This document shows positions 33,953 through 42,600 of a stretch of DNA of 62,419 bases, piece by piece. The position numbers were made by a program, and so were the translations under genes. The notes below the pieces were generated by a model, which was not told the origin of the DNA, searched no databases, and saw only the letters and a program-made list of their open reading frames with translations. Source of the stretch: Kribbella monticola. Its GTDB lineage: Bacteria > Actinomycetota > Actinomycetes > Propionibacteriales > Kribbellaceae. The stretch covers positions 1-62,419 of the forward strand of contig NZ_QFXK01000089.1 in NCBI RefSeq assembly GCF_003261635.1. Direction: 5' to 3'. Within the stretch, counting starts at the first letter, position 1. Each line of letters starts with the position of its first letter.

Positions 33953-34837
33953 ATGCACGACATCGTCGGGATCCTGCAGCGGTCGGGTGGTGGCGCGACC
34001 TTCGCCGAACTCCGCAGCCTGGTACCGGCCAGCGCGATCCGCCGTTCCCTTACGCTCGGACAGATCACGCGGGTTTCGAAAGGGGTGTATGCCCTGCCGG
34101 ACGGTCCCTCAGCTCTGGCGGTTGCGAAGGCGAACGGCGGTGTCCTGTCGCACGAGAGCGCTGCGCTTCACCACGGGCTGACGGTGGTGACGAGGCCGCT
34201 GATCCCGCATGTGACGATCGGCCGCAAGTTGGCCAAGCGCAAGACCGACCTCGACTGCATCTTGCACTGGGCTGAGCTTCCCCCGGGCTCCGAGGAATCC
34301 CAGTCGAAGGCGACCGATTCGCTTCGTACGGTGCTCGACTGCGCGCGGCGGCTACCGTTCGGCGAGGCGCTCGCGGTGGCGGACTCGGCGATTCGGCTGC
34401 GGAAGGTCGACCGGCAGGCGCTCGTCGCCGCGGCCGAAGCGCTGAGGGGACCCGGTCGGCCGGCTGCGATCCGCGTCTGCAGCCTGGCCGACGGCCGAGC
34501 CGCGTCCGCCCTGGAATCGATGTTGCGCTCGCGTGTGATCGACGCGGGCGTCTCCGGATTCATTCCGCAGTACGAGGTACGCGGGCGCGCGTTCTTCGCT
34601 CGCGTCGACCTGGGCAACCCGTTGCTCCGAATCGCCATCGAAGCGGACAGCTTTGCTCACCACGCGACGCGCGATTCCCTTCGCCGGGACTGCCGTCGCT
34701 ACACCTCCCTCGCAGCCGAGGGCTGGCTCCTCCTGCGCTACTCCTGGGAGGACGTGATGCTCGATGACGCGTGGGTCGGTGACTCGCTCGGCCGCACGAT
34801 CTCCGGCTCGCGGGCCTTTCTCCGGCCCGCCGCCTGA
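33953..34837 (+). CDS. AbiEi-type winged-helix / DUF559 (Vsr-like) fusion protein
   Basis: The 294-residue protein starts at ATG 33953. The N-terminal part (about 1-80) resembles AbiEi antitoxin winged helices (GGGATFAELRSLVPASAIRRSLTLGQITRVSKGVYALP). The C-terminal 80 residues match DUF559, a Vsr/PD-(D/E)xK-like endonuclease fold, with AIEADSFAHH and RDSLRRDCRRYTSL, and WLLLRYSWEDVM near the end. Such fusions are common in actinobacteria and may be solitary defence or regulatory proteins. It interrupts a conserved gene order and is framed by related inverted-repeat elements, so it was probably inserted. No partner toxin (AbiEii) is present. Confidence 0.8.
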   Translation: MHDIVGILQRSGGGATFAELRSLVPASAIRRSLTLGQITRVSKGVYALPDGPSALAVAKANGGVLSHESAALHHGLTVVTRPLIPHVTIGRKLAKRKTDLDCILHWAELPPGSEESQSKATDSLRTVLDCARRLPFGEALAVADSAIRLRKVDRQALVAAAEALRGPGRPAAIRVCSLADGRAASALESMLRSRVIDAGVSGFIPQYEVRGRAFFARVDLGNPLLRIAIEADSFAHHATRDSLRRDCRRYTSLAAEGWLLLRYSWEDVMLDDAWVGDSLGRTISGSRAFLRPAA

Positions 34838-34856
34838 GGCTGGGCTGGCTGGAGAG

Positions 34857-34960
34857 CCGTACCTCCAGCCAGGCAGAGCACACCCAACAAGGCCTCTGCT
34901 CCGCGTGGCGCAGCCGCCGAACCCACGATAACCCGACGTACTGCCTGTCTGGGGGTACTG
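34857..34960. repeat. Inverted-repeat element, right copy
   Basis: The left arm (34857-34876) pairs with 34941-34960 at 17 of 20 positions. Its left arm differs from that of the 33800 element by one base, in the same orientation. Together the two elements frame the AbiEi/DUF559 gene as a direct repeat of an inverted repeat. Confidence 0.7.
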
Positions 34961-34970
34961 ATCCCCCCAG
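34949..34970. terminator. Hairpin between convergent AbiEi/DUF559 and ceoC-like genes
   Basis: CTGGGGG (34949-34955) pairs with CCCCCAG (34964-34970) around an 8-nt loop. It overlaps the right arm of the repeat element and lies 14 nt beyond the end of the TrkA-type gene, so it probably ends that transcript. Confidence 0.55.
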
Positions 34971-34984
34971 CCCTGCCCTCGGTA

Positions 34985-35656
34985 TCAGTCTCGGCGGTGG
35001 TGCGGGGAGAGCATGTCCTCGAGTTGTTCCTCGGTTTCGTCGGCGGCTACGAAGAGGAGTTCGTCGTTGAGTTCGAGGGTGCCCTCGGGGTCGGGGCGCA
35101 GGACGCGCCCTTCGCGGATGATGGTGACGAGGGCGGTGTCGACCGGCCAGTCGATGTCGCCGACGCGCAGGCCGATCATCGGCGAGTCCTCGGGCAGGGT
35201 GAGCTCGACGAGGTTGGCGTCGCCCTGGCGGAAGGTGAACAGCCGGACCAGGTCACCGACCGAGACGGCCTCCTCCACCAGCGCCGACATGATCCGCGGC
35301 GTGGAGACCGAGACGTCCACACCCCAGGCCTCGTTGAACATCCACTCGTTCCGGGGATGGTTGACCCGGGCAACGGTCCGCGGTACGCCGAACTCCGTCT
35401 TCGCCAGCAGCGACACGACCAGGTTGGTCTTGTCGTCGCCGGTGCTCGCGATCGCCACCTGACACCGTTGCAGCGCGGCCTCCTCTAGCGAAGACAGTTC
35501 GCAGGCATCGGCGAGCAGCCACTCGGCGCGCGGTACGGACTCGGCCTTGATCGCGCGCGGGTCCTTGTCGATCAGGAGTACTTCGTGGCCGTTCTCCAGG
35601 AGTTCGGCGGCGATCGACCGTCCGACGTTCCCGGCGCCGGCGATGGCTACCCGCAT
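34985..35656 (-). CDS. ceoC: TrkA-type potassium uptake regulatory protein (CeoC-like)
   Basis: The 223-residue protein has an N-terminal RCK Rossmann domain (MRVAIAGAGNVGRSIAAELL, then VLLIDKDP) that binds NAD or ATP, and a C-terminal TrkA_C domain (LVELTLPEDSPMIGLRVGDI). Its ATG shares bases with the upstream stop (TGATG) and has GAGGAG 5 nt ahead. It corresponds to M. tuberculosis ceoC in position. It would regulate a K+ channel or transporter, plausibly the divergent APC permease. Confidence 0.9.
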   Translation of the reverse strand: MRVAIAGAGNVGRSIAAELLENGHEVLLIDKDPRAIKAESVPRAEWLLADACELSSLEEAALQRCQVAIASTGDDKTNLVVSLLAKTEFGVPRTVARVNHPRNEWMFNEAWGVDVSVSTPRIMSALVEEAVSVGDLVRLFTFRQGDANLVELTLPEDSPMIGLRVGDIDWPVDTALVTIIREGRVLRPDPEGTLELNDELLFVAADETEEQLEDMLSPHHRRD

Positions 35657-36318
35657 CACAGCTCCTCAGGCTTGGCGCCGAGCTGGGACTCGATCGCGGC
35701 GGCTTCCCGTTCCAGCATGACGATGTGCACCAGATCACCCTCCTGGATGACCGTGTCCGCCTTGGGCAGCAGCCCTTCGCCGAGCCGGGTCAGGAACGCG
35801 ACCCGGCTGTTGGTCGCCTTCTCGATGTCGAGCGCGACGCGGCCGACCCAGTCCGGGTGCACGTGCACCTCGGCGAGCCGGACGGTGGCCGACGGGTCGC
35901 GCCACTCGGGCTCCGAACCGCTCGGCAGCAGCCGGCGGACCATCTGGTCGACCGTCCACTTGACCGTGCCGACCGTGGGGATGCCGAGCCGCTGGTAGAC
36001 CTCGGCGCGGCCCGGGTCGTAGATCCGGGCGACGACGTTCTCGACGCCGAAGTTCTCCCGGGCGACACGCGCGGCGAGGATGTTGGAGTTGTCACCGTTC
36101 GAGACGGCCGCGAACGCCTCGGCGTCCTCGATCCCGGCCTCGATCAGTACTTCGCGGTCGAACCCCATCCCGGTGATCGTGCGGCCGGAGAAGTTCGGGC
36201 TCAGCCGGCGGAACGAGTCCGCGGACTGGTCGATGATCGAGACGGTGTGGCTACGCTTCTCCAGGGTCCGGGCGAGTGTCGACCCGACTCGTCCGCAGCC
36301 CATGATGACGACGTGCAC
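35656..36318 (-). CDS. ceoB: TrkA-type potassium uptake regulatory protein (CeoB-like)
   Basis: The 220-residue RCK protein starts at GTG 36318 (VHVVIMGCGRVGSTLARTLEKR) and contains the nucleotide-binding glycine motif and an acidic end to the second strand (VSIIDQSADSF). The C-terminal TrkA_C domain (AEVHVHPDWVGRVALDIEKAT) follows. It is the first gene of the ceoB-ceoC pair, with AAGGAG about 10 nt upstream. It is divergent from the permease at 36415; the 96-nt gap leaves no room for a c-di-AMP riboswitch. Confidence 0.92.
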   Translation of the reverse strand: MHVVIMGCGRVGSTLARTLEKRSHTVSIIDQSADSFRRLSPNFSGRTITGMGFDREVLIEAGIEDAEAFAAVSNGDNSNILAARVARENFGVENVVARIYDPGRAEVYQRLGIPTVGTVKWTVDQMVRRLLPSGSEPEWRDPSATVRLAEVHVHPDWVGRVALDIEKATNSRVAFLTRLGEGLLPKADTVIQEGDLVHIVMLEREAAAIESQLGAKPEEL

Positions 36319-36414
36319 TCTGTGATCACTCCTTGCCCTTCACAGGGCCGCTGGCATCGGGTTCGGCAGGGATAGACGCTACACCGGACCGGGCGTGGCT
36401 CTAACATCACCGGT

Positions 36415-38442
36415 GTGACTCCCGCTCTAGGCGACATCGGTAAACGCATCCTCATCGGGCGCAAGCTGCGCAGTACGCAGCTCGGCGAGACGTTGCTCCC
36501 GAAGAAGATCGCACTCCCCGTGTTCGCCAGTGACGCTCTGTCGTCCGTCGCCTACGCTCCGGACGAGATCTTCCTGACCCTGTCGGTGGCCGGACTGGCC
36601 GCCTACAGCTTCTCCTGGAAGATCGGCCTGCTGGTCGTCTTCGTGATGCTGGTCGTGGTCGCCTCGTACCGGCAGAACGTGCACGCGTACCCGTCCGGCG
36701 GCGGTGACTACGAGGTCGCCACCGTGAACGTCGGGCCGACCGCAGGGCTGACCGTGGCGAGCGCGCTGATGGTCGACTACGTGCTGACCGTGGCCGTGTC
36801 GATCTCCTCGGGCGTGCAGAACGCGAAGTCGGCGCTGCCGTTCCTGGCAGGCCACGAAGCTCCGCTGGCGGTCGGCCTGGTGCTGGTGCTGACGGCGCTG
36901 AACCTGCGTGGCGTCCGGGAATCCGGCGCGCTCTTCGCGATTCCGACGTACATCTTCATGGCGTCGATCATCGGGATGGCGATCTGGGGCTTCATCCGGC
37001 TCTCGGCCGGGACCCTGCCGATGGCCGACAGCGCCCAGTTCCAGATCCGGCCCGAGCCGGGGCACGAGCTGTTCGGCGGTATCGCGGGCGCCTTCCTGCT
37101 GGCCCGTGCCTTCTCGTCCGGCTGTGCCGCGCTGACCGGTGTCGAGGCGATCAGCAACGGCGTACCGGCGTTCCGCAAGCCGAAGAGCAAGAACGCCGCG
37201 ACCACGCTGCTGCTGCTCGGCACGATCGCCGTCACGATGCTGATGAGCATCCTGTTCCTGGCCAGCAAGATCAAACTCCGGTACGCCGAGGATCCGGCCA
37301 CCCAGTTGCTGCGCGACGGCCAGCCGGTGGGGGACAGCTACACGCAGAAGACGGTGATCGGCCAGATCGGCGATTCGGTGTTCTCCAACTTCCCGCCCGC
37401 GTTCTACCTGGTGATCGGCGCGACGATGCTGATCCTGGTGCTCGCGGCGAACACGGCGTTCAACGGCTTCCCGGTGCTGGCGTCGATCCTGGCCAAGGAC
37501 GGCTACCTGCCCAAGCAGTTGCACACCCGTGGCGACCGGCTTGCCTACAGCAACGGCATCATCCTGCTCGCTCTGTGTGCCGTCGGCCTGATCGTTGCCT
37601 TCGACGCCGAGGTGACCAAGCTGATCCAGCTCTACATCGTCGGGGTGTTCGTCTCGTTCACGCTGAGTCAGTTCGGGATGATCCGGCACTGGACCCGGCA
37701 TCTGAAGACCGAGACCGACGGCGCCAAACGGGCGCAGATGATGCGGTCCCGGGTGATCAACGCGGTCGGCCTGACCATGACCGGGATCGTGCTGGTGATC
37801 GTGCTGATCACCAAGTTCACCCACGGGGCCTACATCGCGATCATCGCGATGGCCGTGCTGTTCCTGTTGATGAAGGGCATCCGGCGCCACTACGACACTG
37901 TCGGCCGGGAGATGGCGGTGGACGCCAGCGATCAGCTGATGCTGCCTGCGCGGGTGCACGCCATCGTGCTCGTCTCCAAGCTGCACAAGCCGACGCTGCG
38001 CGCACTGGCGTTCGCCAAGGCCGCCCGGCCGTACATGCTCGAGGCAGTCACGGTGGACGTCGACCGTGACGAGTCGGAGGCGCTACAGGCCGACTGGGAC
38101 GCCCGCGACATCCCGGTGCCGCTGAAGCGGCTGGCCTCGCCGTACCGGGAGATCACCCGGCCGATCGTGCAGTACGTCCGCGACATCCGGCGGCAGTCGC
38201 CGCGGGACGTGGTGATGGTCTACATCCCGGAGTACGTGGTCGGGCACTGGTGGGAGCACATCCTGCACAACCAGTCCGCGCTGCGGCTCAAGGGGCGGCT
38301 CTTGTTCACACCTGGTGTGATGGTTACGTCCGTGCCGTACCAGCTGATCTCGTCCCAGGCAGCCGAGGAACGGCAGGACCGTGAGGAACGGGTAGCCGGC
38401 CAAGTACGGCGCGGCGCGCGCAAGAGTTCGGGAGATCGGTGA
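36415..38442 (+). CDS. APC superfamily permease (KimA/YdaO-like potassium transporter candidate)
   Basis: The 675-residue protein has about twelve hydrophobic helices in the first 480 residues with APC motifs (ALSSVAYAPDEIFLTLSVAG, then YRQNVHAYPSGGGDYEVA). A soluble C-terminal domain of about 170 residues follows. This layout, and the neighbouring TrkA-type regulators, match the KimA class of high-affinity K+/H+ symporters. The direct orthologue in M. tuberculosis is Rv2690c. Potassium as substrate is inference from family and context. The stop overlaps the next gene by 4 nt. Confidence 0.85.
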   Translation: MTPALGDIGKRILIGRKLRSTQLGETLLPKKIALPVFASDALSSVAYAPDEIFLTLSVAGLAAYSFSWKIGLLVVFVMLVVVASYRQNVHAYPSGGGDYEVATVNVGPTAGLTVASALMVDYVLTVAVSISSGVQNAKSALPFLAGHEAPLAVGLVLVLTALNLRGVRESGALFAIPTYIFMASIIGMAIWGFIRLSAGTLPMADSAQFQIRPEPGHELFGGIAGAFLLARAFSSGCAALTGVEAISNGVPAFRKPKSKNAATTLLLLGTIAVTMLMSILFLASKIKLRYAEDPATQLLRDGQPVGDSYTQKTVIGQIGDSVFSNFPPAFYLVIGATMLILVLAANTAFNGFPVLASILAKDGYLPKQLHTRGDRLAYSNGIILLALCAVGLIVAFDAEVTKLIQLYIVGVFVSFTLSQFGMIRHWTRHLKTETDGAKRAQMMRSRVINAVGLTMTGIVLVIVLITKFTHGAYIAIIAMAVLFLLMKGIRRHYDTVGREMAVDASDQLMLPARVHAIVLVSKLHKPTLRALAFAKAARPYMLEAVTVDVDRDESEALQADWDARDIPVPLKRLASPYREITRPIVQYVRDIRRQSPRDVVMVYIPEYVVGHWWEHILHNQSALRLKGRLLFTPGVMVTSVPYQLISSQAAEERQDREERVAGQVRRGARKSSGDR

Positions 38443-39617
38443 CGGACGACAGCCTTGTCGGGACGGTACTGGAGCTGGAAGTAGGCCCAGTGGCCCACGG
38501 TGGCCACTGTGTCGCGCGGTACGAGGGCCAGGTGGTCTTCGTACGTCATGCACTTCCCGGTGAGCTGGTGCACGCCCGTGTGACCGCGCAGACCAGCAAG
38601 TATCTGCACGCGGACGCGGTGACGGTGCTCACGCCGTCGCCACACAGAATCGAGCCACCCTGCCCGTACGCCGGTCCGGGGCTCTGCGGCGGCTGCGACT
38701 TCCAGCACGCCAACATCGTGGAGCAACGCCGGCTGAAGGCGACCGTGGTGTCCGACACCCTGCGGCGGATCGGCGGTATCGAGCGCAACATCGTGATGGA
38801 GTCACCCGGCGACGACGGCCTCGGCTGGCGGACCAGGATGCGGTACGCCGTGGTCAACGGCCGGCCGGGCATGTACGCGCACCGCTCGCACGACCTCATC
38901 CCCATCGATCGGTGCCTGATCGCCCATGAGGACACGCCGGCCGTACTGGACAAGCTGTGGCCGGAGACCTCGTCAGTGCAGGCAGTGGTGTCGTCGGAGG
39001 GCAAGAAGGCGGTACTGACCGACCAGGACTCTGCTGGGCGAGTCGTAGAGGTCGTGCACAACCGGAGGTTCCGGGTCGAGGCCGGTGGGTTCTGGCAGGT
39101 GCACCCGGCCGCGCCGACAACGCTGGTCGACGCAGTACTGGCTGGGCTCGAGCCGGTCGAAGGGGAGACCGCACTGGACCTGTACTCCGGAGTGGGGCTG
39201 TTCGCTGCCTTCCTGGCTGAGGCGGGCTGCTCAGTGCTCGCTGTGGAAGGCGACCGGGAAGCTGTGAAGAACGCGCGTCGCAATCTCCACGACCTGCCTG
39301 CTGTGACCCTCGAACAGGGTGATGTGAAGAAGGTGCTCAACGTGGCCGTCGGCAAGGGACTGGAGTCGGTGGACCTCGTAGTACTGGATCCGCCGCGCAC
39401 TGGTGCCGGAGAGGCCGTCGTACGGCGTATTGCGGACCTCACGCCTCGCCGGGTCGCCTACGTGGCGTGTGACCCGGCTGCGCTGGCGCGCGACCTGAAG
39501 ACGTTCGGGAAGCTCGGGTACGGGATCAGCTCGCTGCGGGCCTTCGACCTGTTCGGGATGACCCATCACATAGAGTGCGTAGCCGTACTCGAGCCGCGAT
39601 CGGGTGCCACTGGTTAG
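38439..39617 (+). CDS. TRAM-domain RNA (uracil-5-)-methyltransferase, TrmA/RlmCD type
   Basis: The 392-residue enzyme has an N-terminal TRAM domain (about 1-65), a cysteine cluster (CPYAGPGLCGGCDFQHA) that probably holds a [4Fe-4S], a SAM-binding motif (LDLYSGVGLFAAFLAEAGCSV), and the catalytic LDPPRTGAG with the nucleophile in YVACDPAALARDL. Such enzymes make m5U in tRNA or rRNA. It matches Rv2689c. The start is GTG 38439, overlapping the permease stop. Confidence 0.92.
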   Translation: MTDDSLVGTVLELEVGPVAHGGHCVARYEGQVVFVRHALPGELVHARVTAQTSKYLHADAVTVLTPSPHRIEPPCPYAGPGLCGGCDFQHANIVEQRRLKATVVSDTLRRIGGIERNIVMESPGDDGLGWRTRMRYAVVNGRPGMYAHRSHDLIPIDRCLIAHEDTPAVLDKLWPETSSVQAVVSSEGKKAVLTDQDSAGRVVEVVHNRRFRVEAGGFWQVHPAAPTTLVDAVLAGLEPVEGETALDLYSGVGLFAAFLAEAGCSVLAVEGDREAVKNARRNLHDLPAVTLEQGDVKKVLNVAVGKGLESVDLVVLDPPRTGAGEAVVRRIADLTPRRVAYVACDPAALARDLKTFGKLGYGISSLRAFDLFGMTHHIECVAVLEPRSGATG

Positions 39618-39688
39618 TGTCGGTCGGCTCGGGTACCGTTCAGGGCTGGATTGACCCCTTCTTGACCCTGAGCAGGATTGGTACCTCG

Positions 39689-42600
39689 ATGCCGCTCGTC
39701 GACCTGGACGACCCAGCCGAGCTGCGCGCCCGTTGGAGCGCCCTCGCTGCGGTCGCCCATGCCACCGGGTTCGACCGCCGCTGGTACGCCGATGACAACG
39801 GCTGGTACCACCAGGACGAGACCGGATCCGACCTGCGGATGGTCCGGCTGGACGGGGCGCGGGCGGTCCTGTTCGGGTTCCACACGCAGCACAGCCGCAC
39901 CGGGGGTTCCGACCTGCTCGCCGGTTCGCCGGAGTGGATCGGTCAGCCCGAGGTGAAGCGGCGGATGGCCGCTGGGCAGCTCGGGTTCGTGTACGGAAGC
40001 TTCAACGGGACCTGGGCGCGCGCGGCGTACCCGGGCGATCCGTGGCAGCCACTGGACGACGGGTTCGCGCCGATCGCCTCGTGGCTGACCTCAGATGAAG
40101 AGGCTGCGCGGGAACTGGTCGAGTGGGCTGCGGAGTGGGCCGACTATCTCGGTGGGCTCGACGAACTGCTGCCGGTCGGGGTCGCGCTCATCCGTACGGC
40201 GGGGTCGTCGGGGCTGACGGGTGAGGTGCTGCGCGATCTGTTCGAGCGGCTCGGGATCGGGCCGCGCTCGCCACAGGATCCCGATCTGGGCGCTGGGTTG
40301 GTGGCCGCGGCACAGTTCGGCGAGGGCGTGGTCGCGGCGGGGGCGATCGAAAGCCTTGGTCGTACGGGGCGGATGTCGGCCGGCTACAGCTCGTCGTACG
40401 GCGAGTCGGCCGGGTACGCGCAGGCGCCGCCGAACGGCGGGTCGGGCGGGTATGCCCAGGCGCAGTCGTACGGCGAGCCGGGCGGCCAGGCGCCGTCGTA
40501 TAGCGAGCCGGTTGGGTACGCCGAGGGTCCGTCGTATGGCGAGTCGGTCGGGTACGAGTATGGGGAGCCTGCGGGGGCTGAGGAGACGACTGGGGTTGTC
40601 GAGGCGGTCGACGACGACGCGGCGGAGGAAGAGCTGTTCGTCGTACCGCCGGGGGTCAGCCCGTTCACCGGGCAGCTGATCGACGGCGACCAGTTGATCG
40701 GCGAACCGTTCATCCCCGAGCCGCCGATCACGCCGGAACCGCCGTTTCCGGCCGAGCCGCCGGTGCGACCGGAACCACCCTTCACCCCCGACCCACCGCC
40801 GTACCAGCCGCAGCCCGAACCGGAGCCGGAGCCGCGTCGCGATGCGGACAGCTACGGCGTCACCGGGAAGAAGCGCCGCTTCGGCCGGAAGAAGAAGCAC
40901 GAGGAGAACGACGCCCTCGAGGTCCTTGGGTTGGTCGGGCCGGCGGAGTACGACGACCAGCCGGAGCCGCAGGGCGGGCCGGTCGACCAGCAGCAGGGGT
41001 ACGGCCCCGCCGCCCCGCAGTACGGGCAGGCGGCGCCGGAACAGCCGCAGTACGCGCAGTCTCAGTACGGGCAGGCGTCGTATGGGCGGGAGCAGTACGG
41101 GGCGGACCAGTACGACGACGGGCAGGATGCTTCGCCGGAGCAGTACTTGGGCGATCGGCGGCTGCCGTCGGCCGAACCGCCGCGAGTGGGTGGGCCGGTG
41201 GAGGACGGGGAGGACTTCTACGCAAGCCTGTTCGTCGACGCTCCCGCCGCTGCGTCGTACACGCCGGACGTTCCCACGGACGTTGCCGCGGACTGGTCAG
41301 CCGACGCACCTAGCCCGTTCATACCCCTCACCAACATTCCGCCGTCGCCTTCCGACGACACCGGCGTCATCGCACCTGTCGCCGAAACCGACGCCTCGGT
41401 AGCCGGTCCGGAAGATACGCCCAGCAACCCTGCTGAAGTTCCCGATGACGCTGAGGCTACGGATGACGACGCGCCGACGGCCGAGATCGCGGCGGTGATC
41501 GACGAGGTCGAGCCGCCGGTCGCCGTCGAGGCAACGGTCAACGACCGCACCGAGCCCGTCGAGCAATTAGACGCCGACGCCGAAGACGCGCTCGACCCGC
41601 GGTCAACGCGCGACGGCGCGGACGCGCTGGATCCGCGGGCGACGGTCGACGGCGGGGACGCGCTCGACCCGCTGGCAACTCGCGACGGCGAGGACGCGCT
41701 GGATCCGCTGGCAACGCTCGACGGCGAGGATGCGCTGGATCCGCGGGCAACTCGCGACGGCGAAGATGCGCTGGATCCGCTGGCAAGGCGCGAAGGCGCG
41801 GACGCGCTCGACCCGCTGGCAACTCGCGACGGCGAAGATGCGCTGGCAACGCGCGACGGCGCGGACGCGGTCGACCCGCTGGCAACTCGCGCCGGCGAAG
41901 ATGCGCTGGATCCGCGGGCAACGCGCGACGACGCGGATGCGCTGGATCCGGGGGCAACAGGCGACGGCGAGGACGCGCCAGACCACCTTGAAACGGGCGA
42001 CGGCGAGGACGCACCGGAGCGGCTGGAAGCGGCGCACGACGAGGAACGGCCCGGTCGCCGGGGAACGGGCGCCGACCCGGCCGACCTGGAGGGCGCGGGC
42101 GACGTGCAGGGCGCGGGCGACGTGCAGGGCGCGGGCGACGGCGCCGATGTGGTGGTTGTGGGGGATGGGGACGACACGGCTGCGTTGCAGGCTGTGGGTG
42201 AGGATGATGTCGAGAAGGAGTACTACCCGACGGACGTCTCGCCGTTCGCGGTTGGTGGTCGGACGGCGGAGGATGACGGCTACGGGCACGGGTTGCCGCT
42301 GCTGACCAATGGGTTCCGGCCGATCGATCCGGCGGACCTGCAGCCGGGGGAGCACGGGTACGAGCTCGGTGGTGAGGTCTTCCACGACGAACTCATCGGC
42401 GACGGCGACTGGACCGCCGACCAACTCGGCGACCTCCAACCACCCGCACCCCCAGAAGTCGACGCGCCGGATACCGCCGCGCCAGAGCCTGAATCGCCGG
42501 AAACCACCGCGGCGGAAGCCACCGCGCCGGAGAACGCCGGCCGGGACGACGCCGTGCGGGACGACGCCGTGCGGGAGATCGCCGGACGGGAGGTCGGTGC

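Noticed and set aside
33953..34837. AbiE toxin-antitoxin pair.
   Set aside because: No AbiEii nucleotidyltransferase lies on either side; only the AbiEi-like winged helix is present, fused to a DUF559 domain.
36319..36414. Searched for a c-di-AMP (ydaO) riboswitch before the KimA-like permease.
   Set aside because: The gap is only 96 nt and shows no riboswitch-like helices.
41218..42177. Serine/arginine-rich reverse-strand frame opposite the acidic repeats.
   Set aside because: It only reflects the tandem repeat on the other strand and has no start signals.
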